A stretch of DNA of 64,000 nucleotides from the NCBI RefSeq assembly GCF_037038585.1, contig NC_092524.1, positions 71,324,552 to 71,388,551 of the forward strand. The letters are read 5' to 3'. The position numbers were made by a program, and so were the translations under genes. Positions 1 through 11,641 of the stretch are shown here, piece after piece; position 1 is the stretch's first letter; each line of letters begins with the position of its first letter. The DNA comes from Patagioenas fasciata (Eukaryota > Chordata > Aves > Columbiformes > Columbidae). The notes beneath the pieces were generated by a model. It was not told the origin of the DNA. It did not search any database and saw only the letters and a program-made list of their open reading frames with translations.

Positions 1-390
1 CAGAAATTACCAAGCAAAGAGAGTTTACAACAGTGTGATAGCTGTGACAGCGGCTGCACGGCACCTCTGTGCTCCAGCACGGACACACCAGAAGTGCTGC
101 GAGGAGCGTGTTTAACCAACACCTTTACTCTGTGTTTTCACAAAGCCGAGAGTGCTCAGATCCATTTAACTCATCTAACTTTACAACCTTTCTGCCAATC
201 AGATTAGTTCAGAGGATTAGAGGTCCATCTGGATTATCTAAAAATAACATCACTCAACCTAATTTCCTTATTTGCGAGCAGGAAACTGCAGGAGCGTTTC
301 CGAGGCTCCCAGCGCTGCTGCGGGGCCGGGCTGTGCGCGGGGCTGCGGGGCGGGCGGCACGGCAGCGCCCCGCGGAGCCGGGATGGGCGG
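1..390. other. Intron downstream of the LRFN5 coding exon
   Basis: No coding sequence is seen. Positions 1-270 are AT-leaning unique sequence. About 283-390, directly after the splice donor, is a compact CpG-rich patch that continues the CpG-rich character of the exon (about 800-1040). Confidence 0.6.
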
Positions 391-396
391 CCTTAC
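391..396 (-). other. LRFN5: Splice donor of the LRFN5 coding exon
   Basis: The minus strand reads ACAG|GTAAGG with GT at 396-395, a near-consensus U2-type 5' splice site. Translation past it hits a stop at once, which confirms that the exon ends here. Confidence 0.9.
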
Positions 397-1804
397 CTGT
401 AAACAAGGGAGTCATCGTAAGTACCGTTGTACTGGATTTGGAACATACGGATCCCAGGTATATTCCTCTGAAAATTGAATTTCAGCAGAACGGTAGAGGA
501 TGTTGCTTCCGCAACAACCACCTTCTTATCCTGGCTGACTTTAGTATCCCCGTTGCTACTGCTCGCGTTGGAGCCCGACTTGGTGGAAGTGGAGATGTCC
601 GAGGAGCCGGGGTCGGGCTCGTGGATGTGGTTCGTGCTGTTCAGCAAGTGGGGGAGTTTGATTATGTGCAGGTCCACCGTCTGCGTGGCCTCCCCCGCCG
701 GATTGGAAGCAATGCAGGTGAAGGAGCCGGTGTCCTTCACCGTCGTTATAAGGATGTCGAGCGTCCCATTGTCGTAGACCACCGACCTCGTCGCATTTGA
801 AATCAGTTTGCCCTCAGGTGAAATCCAATGAATGGCCGGCTCGGGGTCCCCGCGGGCCTTGCAGCGCAGGGCTGCCCGCTGCCCCTCCAGCACCCGCAGC
901 TCGTGGGTGTGCCGGGTGATGAGGGGCGGCTCGCACAGGAACTCCTCCTCGGGGATGGACCAGAAGTACCGGCCCGACAGCAGCGTGGGAGAAGCGCAGG
1001 TCTCCAGGTCGTCCTCCCGCGAGAGGCGCCGCAGCCACAAAAGCTCACAGTTGCAATGCAAAGGGTTCCCACCAAAGCTCAACGCGAAGGTTGAGGGGCT
1101 GATAATTCCTGAGGTTGCCAGTACCTGAGCTCGCTGGAAGAGAGGATCAGGCGGTAGCTTCTGCAGTTTGTTAGACGTGACGTCCAACCTGGTCATCTTG
1201 TGGAGGTGGGAGAAGGTCCCCTTAGGAATATGGTCGATCATGTTGTGGTCCAGACTGAGAGTGTGCAAACTGACCATCTTCTCCACTGCATCCCAGGGGA
1301 TGGTTTCCAGATTGTTGTAAGACAAATCCAATTCCTCAAGAGCTAAAACATCATCAAAAGCTGTGGAAGAAATTAAAGTCAGCTGGTTGTTGTTAAGTAT
1401 CAAGTGGTGAAGATTGGAGAGTCCACTGAACATGTCGTTGGTGATCTTAGTCAATCGGTTGCTGTTCAAATGCAAAGCCCGCAAATTGCGCAAGTCGGCA
1501 AACGCGTGAGGTGTAATAAAACTGATTGTATTCCTGGACAGCGTCAGGTCCACCAGGCTGGTCATGTTGGCAAAGTCTTTCCTTTTAATGTTTGTAACAA
1601 AGTTGTCTGCCAGCCGCAACTCCACGGTCCTCCTGTCGATGTTGGGAGGAACAAACAAGAGCCCTTTCTTGGCACAAAGGGTGGCAAGGTTCGGAGACAA
1701 AATCTGACAGACGCAGCGCTTCGGGCAGATCTGCGCTCTCACCGCTACGCCAATGCACAGCAGAAACAAAAGCAGTTTTTCCATTGTAGATCCGGTTCAA
1801 GAGC
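397..1804 (-). CDS. LRFN5: LRFN5 (SALM5) first coding exon, partial gene
   Basis: This exon encodes residues 1-463 of a type I synaptic adhesion protein. Known family role: LRFN5 sits in the neuronal plasma membrane and promotes synapse formation, binding presynaptic LAR-type receptor phosphatases. Seen here: signal peptide about 1-17; LRRNT with Cys20, 24, 26 and 37; about seven leucine-rich repeats over 52-212; LRRCT with Cys244, 246, 263 and 284; Ig-like C2 domain about 286-375 with Cys308, Trp320 and Cys357; Ser/Thr-rich linker 380-417; and the first strands of a fibronectin III domain to 463. N-glycosylation sequons lie at 73, 330, 339, 382, 406 and 453. The start at 1784 has A at -3 and G at +4, with an in-frame TGA at 1799-1797. 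The exon closes with ACAG|GTAAGG, splitting codon 463 after two bases. The rest of FNIII, the transmembrane segment and the cytoplasmic tail lie left of the window. The reading frame is intact. LRFN1-4 are less likely because the sequence closely follows LRFN5 as I remember it. Confidence 0.97.
1785..1804 (-). other. LRFN5: 5' UTR portion of the LRFN5 coding exon
   Basis: Twenty non-coding bases lie between the splice acceptor and the ATG. They contain an in-frame TGA five codons before the start, which rules out an N-terminal extension within this exon. The rest of the 5' UTR must come from one or more upstream non-coding exons at higher coordinates. Confidence 0.8.
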
Positions 1805-1831
1805 CTGTAAGTGAGAGCAAATGTGTGTTAG
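1805..1831 (-). other. LRFN5: Splice acceptor and branch-point region of LRFN5
   Basis: Read on the minus strand, the acceptor is TTACAG|GCTC with AG at 1806-1805. A pyrimidine-rich stretch precedes it, and a near-consensus branch-point motif, GACTAAC, ends at about 1827, some 20-25 nt from the AG. This fits a functional 3' splice site. A second possible acceptor (TTGCAG, about 30 nt further upstream, AG at 1836-1835) has a weaker arrangement. Confidence 0.75.
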
Positions 1832-2748
1832 TCTCTGCAAGATAAGTAAATCCCACATTAAGCAAAGAAAAATTGTCTGTGGTTAGATAATGAAACTGAG
1901 GTTCAGGTAACAGTGTGCCATCCTCATCTTGTTACCTGATGTCTTGATCATTCTCCACATCCTGACATAAGAGCTCCTGTACTCCCTTTCAGAAGAAAAA
2001 TGGAGAGATACATAAGATTGCACACACATACAGACATACACAGACAGCCAGACACTTAATACAAACGACAAAGCAATTTGGGAGCAGCTGGTGTCTCCGC
2101 ACACGGGGTCAGCGGTGGCTTTTGGGCCCCTGCTGCCAGAGCTCATCCTGCCGAGCAGCACCCCAGGCACCGGCCCCAGACGCGCTCCCGACCTCGGCTC
2201 TGGAGCCACTTTGCCATCGTGCCGTTCACGTACTGAAAACGAGGGATGTTTCCTGTGCGCTTCACTTGCTGAGCTAAAACTCTCAGCGACCTCTAAATCA
2301 TGGCAATTCAATGGGTTTATAGCCATCTCCACTTAACATTTAAGCTCTTAATGCTATTTTCAGAATAAACTCAGAAGCAGCTAATTTTATGTCACTCAAA
2401 GCCAAAAAATGCAAATAAAAAAACCCCACAACACCAAACAGGAAAAGCCCCCACAAAACAGGGATCTAAATAAAAATGGAACACGGACTAATTTTAGATC
2501 ATCTCTGTTTTCCCGGCTGCCGCAGCCAGCAGCGCTGCATGCACTCTTCCCCCAGAAAGCCTGACAGTTCAATTAGCCTTATCTCTTACATCGCCAGACC
2601 GGGATCCTCACAGAGGATGGAAACAAGGGCGAGAACAGCAGTGCCCACACCAGCTAAATTAAATCATCCATCAGTGACTACACCACGAGAGCCACAGCGC
2701 CTGTTCCCGCACAGCTCCATGTTCGGTCCCCTGGTGCGGGCGGCAGGC
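1832..2748. other. Non-coding, presumed LRFN5 5' intron
   Basis: Unique sequence. It holds a short imperfect CA/CAGA-rich microsatellite at about 2020-2055 and an A-rich stretch at about 2399-2460. I see no gene. The long frame starting at 2476 owes its length to the repeat array that follows. Confidence 0.6.
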
Positions 2749-3200
2749 GGGTGGGATGGTGGATGCTCCCCCACGGAGCGGGTGGTGGGTGGGTGGGATG
2801 GTGGATGCTCCCCCACGGAGCGGGTGGGTGGGTGGGTGGGATGGTGGGTGCTTCCCCACGGAGCGGGTGGGTGGGTGGGTGGGATGGTGGGTGCTCCCCC
2901 ACGGAGCAGGTGGTGGGTGGGTGGGACGGTGGGTGCTCCCCCACGGAGCGGGTGGGTGTGTGGGACGGTGGATGCTCCCCCACGGAGCGGGTGGTGGGTG
3001 TGTGGGACGGTGGATGCTCCCCCACGGAGCAGGTGGGTGGGTGGGTGGGTGGGATGGTGGATGCTCCCCCACGGAGTGGGTGGGTGGGTGGGACAGTGGA
3101 CGTTCCTCCACAGAGCGGGTGGGTGGGTGGGACGGTGGATGCTCCCCCACGGAGTGGGTGGGTGGGTGGGACGGTGGATGCTCCCCCATGCAGCAGGCAG
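2749..3200. repeat. G-rich minisatellite, about 35-46-bp units, about 11 copies
   Basis: Each unit contains a core like GGATGCTCCCCCACGGAGC followed by a variable number of GGTG or GGGT steps. Unit length varies mainly through the GGGT runs, so this is a minisatellite with an internal microsatellite. The plus strand carries several G-quadruplex motifs, for example at about 3032-3055. Frames of 115-255 codons on both strands are by-products. Confidence 0.93.
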
Positions 3201-3777
3201 GCGGGGGGGGCACAGTCCCGCTGAGAAGTACCTTTGTGTCTGAGGGAACTTGTGCAGCAGCAGCCACGGACCCCGGCGGGACCCCGTGTTGGAAATGAAG
3301 CACTCGGCTCCCTTTGGGACTGATCAAACTATATGTGTACAGATCAGATTACTCAGACACATTATCATCCCAGAAATGTACTAATGAAGCTCATCTAAAA
3401 TAAAATAAAGTTTCACAGCTAGCTGTAAGCAGGAGTCTTGAATTGTCATGGATATTTAAAGACGTATAACGTGAGAATAATGACTGCTCCTACTGCCCAG
3501 TCTGTCCGTAATCCATTCACAATGCCATGCAAAGAGGAGCCAACATAAAGTTGCAAAAAGGGTGAACGAAAATATCAGCCTCTAAACCCTGCTTTTCAGC
3601 ACTATCAATTTATTCTTTTTCTAATACTTCTAGAGACTATGGGTTTTTATGGCTACTGATTCCAGCTCTTAAGTCCATATTGGAAGAAAACAACAACAAA
3701 AATGAGGTCTTTGACTGGGTATGGCACTGCAAGCATGGGCTATCACTGCTGGAGTGCTGGGAGCCATCCCAAAGCCC
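3201..3777. other. Non-coding, AT-rich unique sequence
   Basis: About 3300-3700 is AT-rich single-copy sequence with no open frame of note. I see no repeat or RNA gene. Confidence 0.55.
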
Positions 3778-3957
3778 TCAGGTATATCTGGAGTGACCCC
3801 AGGCCACGCAGGGCACAGCTGGAGAGAGCCCAGCCCACATGGGGCACAGCTGGAGTGACCCCAGCCCACATGGGGCACAGCTGGAGCTACCCCAGGCCAT
3901 GCACAGCACAGCTGGAGCAACCCGCACTGCGTGGGGCACAGCTGGAGTGACCCCATG
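3778..3957. repeat. Minisatellite, about 30-bp units, about 6 copies
   Basis: Diverged tandem units carry the core GGGCACAGCTGGAGTGACCC followed by a CAGCCCACAT-like half. Each unit carries a CAGCTG palindrome or a close variant. Confidence 0.85.
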
Positions 3958-4918
3958 GGCACAGTCACACCAAAGCCCCCTGCCCAGCACCACCTGAATA
4001 CCCCACAGGGCCCTGTCCGGCAGTGGGATGTGACAATAAACTACCACCACCAGTTCTAGCAACAAACTGGGGTCATGTAAAGAGCTAATGAATTTGAAAT
4101 TTCTGCCTGGAATTGATCCATGGGACATGGGAATTAAATGTCATGTACACAAGGCTGTGATTGCTTCTTTTCCAGAGGTGTGGCTTGCCGGGGTTTTTCT
4201 GCCCCTGTCTTCTTTGGGAGCAATGGGTTTTATGGTGCTTAGCGCAGCATCTGCTGATGTGTCTAAGCTACAAAGGGTCATTTGCATACTGTGAATTACA
4301 TAACACACGGAAGCAGTGGGATCCAGGAGACATTAATTAATTAGCAAACGATTTCCACTGCATCCGATTCTGTTCAGATGGGAGGTGCTACACAAAGTCC
4401 ATGTGCCAGGGAAACCCAACACACACACCAGGAGCTGCTCAGAGCCAGCTGCTGATACGGCGCCTGGCTCAGACATAATCTGTCATCACTGAGGTCATGA
4501 CAGGAGCTATTGACTGCCTTCCTACCCCTTCAGGCCTCCGCAGAAGTTGTGATTTTCAAGGTCTTTGCAAATGCAATTTCATGGTGGGAGAAAAAAATAG
4601 TCTAGAAGGAGATGATATGCACCTGCTGAGGATGAAGGATGGAGAAATGGCTGGCACCAGTCACCAAAGGCATCCTGCAGCCATGCTAAAATGGGTGCAT
4701 ATAAATGAAGATGCTGTGATATATAGCACACGAGCTGCTAAAAGTACTTAAGCAGAGAACAAGGAGTTTCAATTTCACAAAGGTCAATGGTTTGTAAACA
4801 CGCCTGAGTGTTCTGCTGAATGGGAAACAAAGCACCTGAGAAAACATAAACACCCAGATGACAGAACCTTGCCAAGAGCTTTCCCGGGGGCTCTGCTGGC
4901 AGCCCAGCCGCTGCACGG
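3958..4918. other. Non-coding unique sequence
   Basis: Single-copy, moderately AT-rich sequence. No coding exon, RNA gene or dispersed repeat is recognised. Confidence 0.5.
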
Positions 4919-5476
4919 GCCAGGACCATGGACAAGGACCACCAGCCAGGACCAGGGACAAGGACCACGGGCCAGGACCAGGGACAAGGACCACGGACAA
5001 GGACCACGGGCCAGGACCAGGGACAAGGACCACGGACAAGGACCACCAGCCAGGACCAGGGACAAGGACCATGGGCCAGGACCATGGACAAGGACCACGG
5101 GCTAGGACCAGGGACAAGGACCACCAGCCAGGACCAGGGACAAGGACCATGGGCCAGGACCATGGACAAGGACCACGGGCTAAGACCATGGACAAGGACC
5201 ACCGGTCAGGACAAGGGACAAGGACCACAGGTCAGGACCACGGACAAGGACCACAGGTCAGGACCATGGACAAGGACCACGGGCCAGGACCAGAGGACAA
5301 GGACCACCGGTCAGGACCATGGACAAGGACCACGGACAAGGACCACCAGCCAGGACCACGTACAAGAACCACCAGCCAGGACCACGGGCCACGGTCATGG
5401 ACAAGAACTATGGGCCAGGACCACCGGCCAGAACCAGGGACAAGGACCACTGGCCAGGACCACAGGCCAGGAGCAC
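4919..5476. repeat. T-poor minisatellite based on GGACAAGGACCAC
   Basis: About 560 bp of short units alternating GGACAAGGACCAC with CAGGACCA-like and GGGCCAGGACC-like variants. The plus strand is almost free of T, so several frames lack stops and give spurious frames up to 231 codons. Units of about 12-18 bp combine into longer composites. Confidence 0.9.
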
Positions 5477-6694
5477 TCTTGCCCCAGCAGTGAGCATGAG
5501 GTGCTCCAGCAGCCCCAAAGGCCTCTCACACCGATGAGGAGCAACATCTCCCAACATGGGCACCAAGGAGCCCTCAGCCGCAAGGCAGCTCCTTCGAAGC
5601 CCAGCCTGCCTATGGCTTTGTGAGGAGGACGTGCTGGTTTGGTTCCCTGACGTTTGTATTACCTGGTGTAGGACTGAGCAGGTTAATCACCACCGGGAGG
5701 CATGGTACGGAGGAGATAACTGTGGCACAGCCTTTGTTAAAGGGCTTAAAACAAATACAGCTGCAGCCCTGCTGACCTCTGGGAATTTTGAAAGCCACAG
5801 GACATCAAATGGCGCTCGCTCCCGGCTCCTTTGGCGTGCCTGATGCTCAGGTGCGCTCCAGAGGTGACGTCCCTGCAAACACCGCGGCACAGCCGGCGCT
5901 GGGGCAGCTGGCTAATGAGCTGCTGCGCCGAGCTGCTCCCATTTCCCTCCGGCCTTAAGCTGCAAACGATACGTGTGCAAAACAGTGCATTCTGGGAGGC
6001 AATTTTTCTCCCTGTAATGAGGTCTAAACTCGCAAGATTAAAGTGAACAATAACCATTATTTTAATTAAAGAGATTCCAAGAGAAAGAAGAACTGGTATC
6101 AGTAAGCTCTAGACTGATCCATGCGCCCGGCTGACATCGGAGAGCAAAGCTGCTGCTCTCGCACCGCGCTGGAAATGAAGGGTGAGGTGGCCCCTTCCCC
6201 AGCTGCAGAAAGGGGGAGTGGCTGGGGTGCCGGCAGCAGCGGGACCCGGCGGCAGGGCTGGCAGCGGCTCTTCAGCAGGAGGTGGCTGAGGGAGCAACGC
6301 TGGGCACAAAACGCTGTCCCTCGGGGGGCCGGGGCCAGCACGGGACACCGGCACTGTGGCTGGAAGGAGCGCTGAGCACCCCCTGTCTGCTGCCTGCACT
6401 CCTGGGGAAGGGCCGCACCAGCACATCCCACCCTCTGGAGCTCTCTGTGGGCAGCCACAGAGCCAGAGCTGGAAACTCAGGCTGGAGTGACCTTTCAGCC
6501 AAGCCACAAAGTCCCTCTCCAGTTCGGTCTGAGGCAGAACATCAACTGGTTTTCTCCAGAAAGAAATAACATGACCACAATGCTGCACTGTGGACAGCAA
6601 AGATGGAAACTAGAGCCTCCAGAGGCAGAGGATGCTTAAATCAGCAAGTAATGGCAGCAAGGAGGGCAAGGAAGGACAGAAGACGGGGTGAAGG
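5477..6694. other. Non-coding unique sequence
   Basis: Mixed composition, with a GC-rich stretch at about 6120-6480. No recognisable exon is seen. Overlapping frames on both strands are expected from the base composition. Confidence 0.5.
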
Positions 6695-6831
6695 GCTGTG
6701 GCAGCTCTCCAGACATGGCCATGGCTGCACCAGAGCTGTGGCAGCTCTCCAGACATGGCCATGGCTGCACCAGGGCTGCAGCAGCTCTCCAGACATGGCC
6801 ATGGCTGCACCAGGGCTGCAGCAGCTCTCCA
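6695..6831. repeat. 40-bp minisatellite, about 3.4 copies
   Basis: Units start at 6695, 6735, 6775 and 6815, exactly 40 bp apart, with few substitutions. Each contains CTCTCCAGACATGGCCATGG. The low divergence suggests recent duplication. Confidence 0.93.
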
Positions 6832-9800
6832 GCGCCTGGGCCCACTTTGGTGTGTGTCTCCATGCCCCAGCATCTCTCAGGAGGCTGGCAGACCCACCAG
6901 CACACAGCACCGTGCAGCCAGGGCCCGGCACGACAAAGAGCAGCGCTGGCAGCCAGAACCAGCTCAGGGACCCCGACTCCGGCTGCCCTCAGCTTTGGTC
7001 TGGGACAGTGTCACCTGAACAGCTGAGATAATGAACAGTCATTACTTTATAGCAGGACAAAATGCCCACTCTGTCAGTATATTAACTTCTTAATTGCTTT
7101 TTTAATCAATTAACCATTTACTAAATTGGCACAGATAAACTTCTGAAGAAGAGTGCAAATATTAACCTGTTAGAAAAAATACACTGTTCCCAGGGAAAGG
7201 GACGGAGCTGGAATGTGAGAGGCACAGAGCACACAGAGGCGAACACGAGCGCTACAACAGGAGCTCAGGAGGGACACAAGCGTCTCCGGGCAGAAGCCGA
7301 CCAACACTTACTGGGCATGACGGACCTGTCCCCTAAGGCCAGGGTGGTGAGACAGAGGCTGACCCCACCGCTCACGTGGGACTAATGGAAACAGCAGGAA
7401 CCAGTGCGACTGTCACCGGCCACTGCTACCGCTGAGACACCGGCACAGGGGTTTGAACCACCCCTCAGCGTTCCAAACACATCCCACCACTGTCCTGGTA
7501 CGTGGGTGAGACAGGACAGCTGGGGCTGCCCTAATTCCGAACGCCTGGCTCTGGCATATTTCACAATATATCCTATCACGTTTCATTGTTGAGGTTTTCA
7601 ATTAGTTCACAAAGTTGCCAGCAGATTTCAAGCACGCACGCAAAAAACCTTCCACATGGAGTTGGTCAGCTGTTTCAGATGTTTTCTTTTATAAACGTAC
7701 ATGCAGAACCACAATTCAATTACTTACCAGTCCTTGTGACCCGAGTCTCCCAGTTTATGTTCTCGTGACTTCGAACAGGCAGCAGCGATGGCGCTGCCTC
7801 AAACGGCCGACCCGGTCCAGACCCTCCACTGAGGGCGCTGAAGTCCCTGCTGAAGGACCAGCAGAGGAAGGGACCCACAGGCACCCATGGGGACAAGGGT
7901 GCTGACACGGACTTGAGGGGAAGAACTGGCTATTTTGGGTGTGCAGCTCCTCACCCACCTGGAAAAACACGTAACAGCCCAAAGTAGCCTTGGGGGTTTG
8001 CTGCGGTACAAGAAAAGCTGCATCTTGGGCTCCATCAGAAGGACACTAAGCTCATTATCACTGTTAATTTTACACATTCCTCAGTTGCCTGTCTGCCCTG
8101 GAAGCAGCCAAGCAGTGAGGGGTTGTCACATCCTCAAAGAGAATGGAGAGATAGAGCTGGGACGGGTGTCCTGTGCCCAAGCACATGGACCACCCTGTCC
8201 TGGCCCTGCAGAAGCACCAAGCGCTAGGGTGTGAAAGGACAGGGACACTGGTGGTTTGCAGTATTAGAGTTCAACTGCTGCAAAGTCACCTGGTGAGCAC
8301 CGGTGTTGTGAACAGGGAACAGGGGATTTGCCACACAAAATGGGATCACTGGGACATCTCATCCTGCGCTTTGATGCTGGAAGCAGAAGGCAGCCCAGAG
8401 CAAACGTGACCGCGCAGACATCTGCCCCTCGCAGGGACAGACCAGACCTCCTGCGTGTCTTTAACCTCCACAGGCATGCCTTGCTACGTGGGACATGATT
8501 ATCTCTGCCTGCCACTATTGATTTTAAAATTACTCATCCCTCTTCAGTTCCCATCCCCTGTTTGGCCACTGACCTCAAAGGACCTTCATATATATATCGT
8601 ACCACAGTCCTGCATCCCGGGTGAAAAACCTCTCTCACCTCATCACAGCCGTACAGCTTATTCAGGAAATAATGTGAAATGATGTAAAGGAAACCCAGGT
8701 GAAGGCAGAGCCCTCCACAGAGACAGAGCCACTGAGGTGGGCAGGACCTGTCCATCCCAGCCCCGCTCAGGTGCGGTGGGACACCCAGGGCCGTGTCCCT
8801 GGGACGTCAGTTTCCCCCCAGCAGCACCAGCCTTGCCCCAGCAGGCGCCAGGTGAGAGCCGGGCTCAGAGCGAGTGCCCCGGGCAGCGCTGCCGCTGCAC
8901 ACCGGGAGGCTGCATCTCCTGCCACAATGCATACTGTTCCTTGAAAGCTCTGGTTCTGGATTTGTGCTCTGTCTCATCTGTCTTCCACACAATAAAATGT
9001 TCCAGCTCTTGCCCTTGCAGAGTACAGCCTACAAACATGTTCATAAAGCTCCAAAATTTGGGAGAAAAACAGAGTAATTATCTTTTATTTGCTTCTAAAT
9101 CACTTTATTTTAGAATTGTTTCATGTCGTCTGAAGCAGACAACACTCAACATGCCAGGTCGTCAAAGAGGTAGAACTAACGGAGGGTCCCCTGCCCAGCG
9201 CAAAGGGAGCACGGCTCCGGTCACAGCCGAGGGGCTGCCAGCAGGAGCCGGGGACACGGACACCGCGCGGACACCTGGTTCCTTCACTTCTGCTGACACA
9301 GCTCTTTGTGTGCCACGTTTCCCAGGGGTGCTGGAGCCGTCCCTCAGCACTGCTCGGGACACGGGCCGCACCAGCAGCTACACCCTGGTGACACCGGGCT
9401 GAGCACAGGTAACGCGGCAGGGACACAGGGGTTTCCAGGAACACGGTTTGCTCTCCCTTTTTGTTCTGCTCCCCGCTACTCCCCCCCGACTGTGTCTCTC
9501 ACACACGTGTGTCCCAGCAAGCCGCTCTGAGCACGCAGGGACTGCCACCCTCGCCACCAGCTGCCTGCCGCACACTAACAGCAGCGTGACCGAGCTGCCA
9601 CCGCGAGTCCCCTGCACTGGGCAGAGAAGGCACCAGCGCGAGTCCTGCGTGCTTCCTGTACGCTCCCAGCATGCTTCCAGCATTCTTCCTGCACACTCCT
9701 GCACGTTTCTGCACACTCCTGCATGCTTCTGCATGCTTCTGCACACCTGCTGGCTGGCGTGGCCCTGAGCCCATGGCCACATGCGAAAGCTATTCACAAG

Positions 9801-11144
9801 GCAACTCAGCTCCCACCATCGCCAGCTAAAACGAATGCATTTGAAATGCAGTGAATTAAATGCTGAACAAGTCCTAGAGGAAGCAGAACTCCGACATGCG
9901 GGGCTGCGGCACAGGCAGCTCATTAGGCATTTGTATCGCAGCCGAGGAGCCGAGGGTGATACATGGGATGACTCAACGCGGCAGCGCAGGAACACGACTG
10001 CAGCTCTGTAATTTATTAATAGCTGTGCCGTGAGAAGAACGGCTGGGCGGTCCCCGCAGCCCCCGACACGCACGGCCCGGCCCCCTGCAGCCATTCCCCT
10101 GGGCACTCAGCCCCTGGCTTCAGCTGTCTGACCCCTAGAGGAAACCATCTCCTGGCTTCATTTGTACTTATAAAAGGTAAGGGAGCCATTCCCGCTCCCA
10201 TCTGTCCAGTGTAAAGCCCCATGCACTATGTCTGTAGCTGTGTAACTACCCTGGGCTCAAGACAGTGCAGTTGAGAGCCTATTTTGTTTCTTTTTCATTG
10301 CATTTCCTCCCTGTCATTGCAATAGAAAGTCTTGGCACTACATCCTCCTGGTCCAGCAGAGTTCCCTCCCAGTGAAGGACCAGCTTCCCAAGGCAACTCC
10401 AAACCAGTGTACATTAGTGATTACCAACCAACAACCGACTCACCACCTGAGTTGCCCACCACCCCTCCATGATTCTCCCCTCGCACCTGGCGTAAGCGCA
10501 CGCTAACAGAACGGCCCAGCCGGGGCTGCCCGCGCGGCTCCGGGCTGCAGAGCCGGCACGCACAGCTGGCTCACACACGCACCGCTCCGCTGCCAGCGCC
10601 CCTCTGTAAAAGGCCATTGTTAATCCTTCCTTCTCTGTATGCAGCGCAGGAAACACAGCACGAGCAGCTGCCTTTGCGACCCCCGCTGCCACCAGCCCCG
10701 TCCCCTCACCCGAACAGCCGAGCTCTGCCCAGGGGGCTCTCACAAAAACTCCTCAAGCTCCTCAGCAATCAAACATTCTGGTTTCAAGTCAGAAACACCA
10801 AGCTATTGCATTTTCCAGCTCCTGAGGTATCACCGTGCAAAACACTACACCAATCTCCTAAACGCTGACTGTGGTATTGGCATTAGTTGCACAGATTAAA
10901 ACTGCGAGCAAACCTAAGTGAATAGTGAATAATTGTGAAAACCGTTCAAACAAAACAGCATTTAACTTATCAGAACATAGGTATTGAACTGGCCGCTGCC
11001 AGCCTGGAGCCCCCTCCGGCGCGAGCCTGCCCGGTGGCGGCGCCCGACGTGCCGGGTGGCCAGGCTGCGGCCACGGGCGCAGTCACCCCTCACACGAGCA
11101 TCTCGCACACCCCTTCCCGGGGTCCACACCCGAATCCCAGGTAT
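6832..11144. other. Non-coding, presumed intron
   Basis: Long single-copy stretch. AT-rich pockets lie at about 7030-7170, 9040-9130 and 10930-10980. A small degenerate tandem of TGCACACTCC- and TGCATGCTTC-like decamers lies at about 9685-9745. The minus-strand frame of 242 codons at 9378-10106 matches no family I know and I treat it as chance. Confidence 0.5.
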
Positions 11145-11371
11145 CCAGTAATGGTGAGCAAATGGGCCCCAGGCAGTCAGGGGGATGTACAGCCTCCAGT
11201 TACTCCAGTAATGGTGAGCAAATGGGCCCCAGGCAGTCAGGGATGTACAGCCTCCAGTTACTCCAGTAATGGTGAGCAAATGGGCCCCAGGCAGTCAGGG
11301 ATGTACAGCCTCCAGTTACTCCAGTAATGGTGAGCAAATGGGCCCCAGGCAGTCAGGGGGCTGGATGTACA
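11145..11371. repeat. 58-60-bp minisatellite, about 3.8 copies
   Basis: Units begin at 11145, 11205, 11263 and 11321 with CCAGTAATGGTGAGCAAATG. Spacing is 60, 58 and 58 bp because of a GG indel after CAGTCAGG. The copies are nearly identical otherwise, so the array is recent and probably polymorphic. Confidence 0.95.
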
Positions 11372-11600
11372 AGCTGCCTGACAGCACCTGCCACACACAG
11401 TCCTCAAAGTCCCTGAAATTATCCGTTCCTGACCGCCATCGAATGTCAGTACAGGATGTCTAATGTTGGCAATTTCTAACTTATTGCTGTGATTAAAATG
11501 TAGCAATATTATTCCCAAGGTTTCCTTTACCAAGCAAACACCAAGGTTTTCACTGCACCGACACCTGTGTTCACTGATGGGCATCAGCCCAGAGACCGAA

Positions 11601-11641
11601 AGGGGACGGGTGTGAAGGGGACGGGTGTGAAGGGGACGCGG
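11601..11641. repeat. 15-bp tandem repeat, about 2.7 copies
   Basis: AGGGGACGGGTGTGA occurs at 11601 and 11616, with a third partial copy at 11631. Confidence 0.8.

Noticed and set aside
69..800. 243-codon plus-strand frame opposite LRFN5
   Set aside because: It is largely the antisense shadow of the LRFN5 exon and adjoining CpG-rich intron.
1832..1837. Alternative upstream acceptor (TTGCAG) for the LRFN5 coding exon
   Set aside because: The branch-point-like CTAAC lies between it and the acceptor at 1805, which fits use of 1805. It is kept only as a minor alternative.
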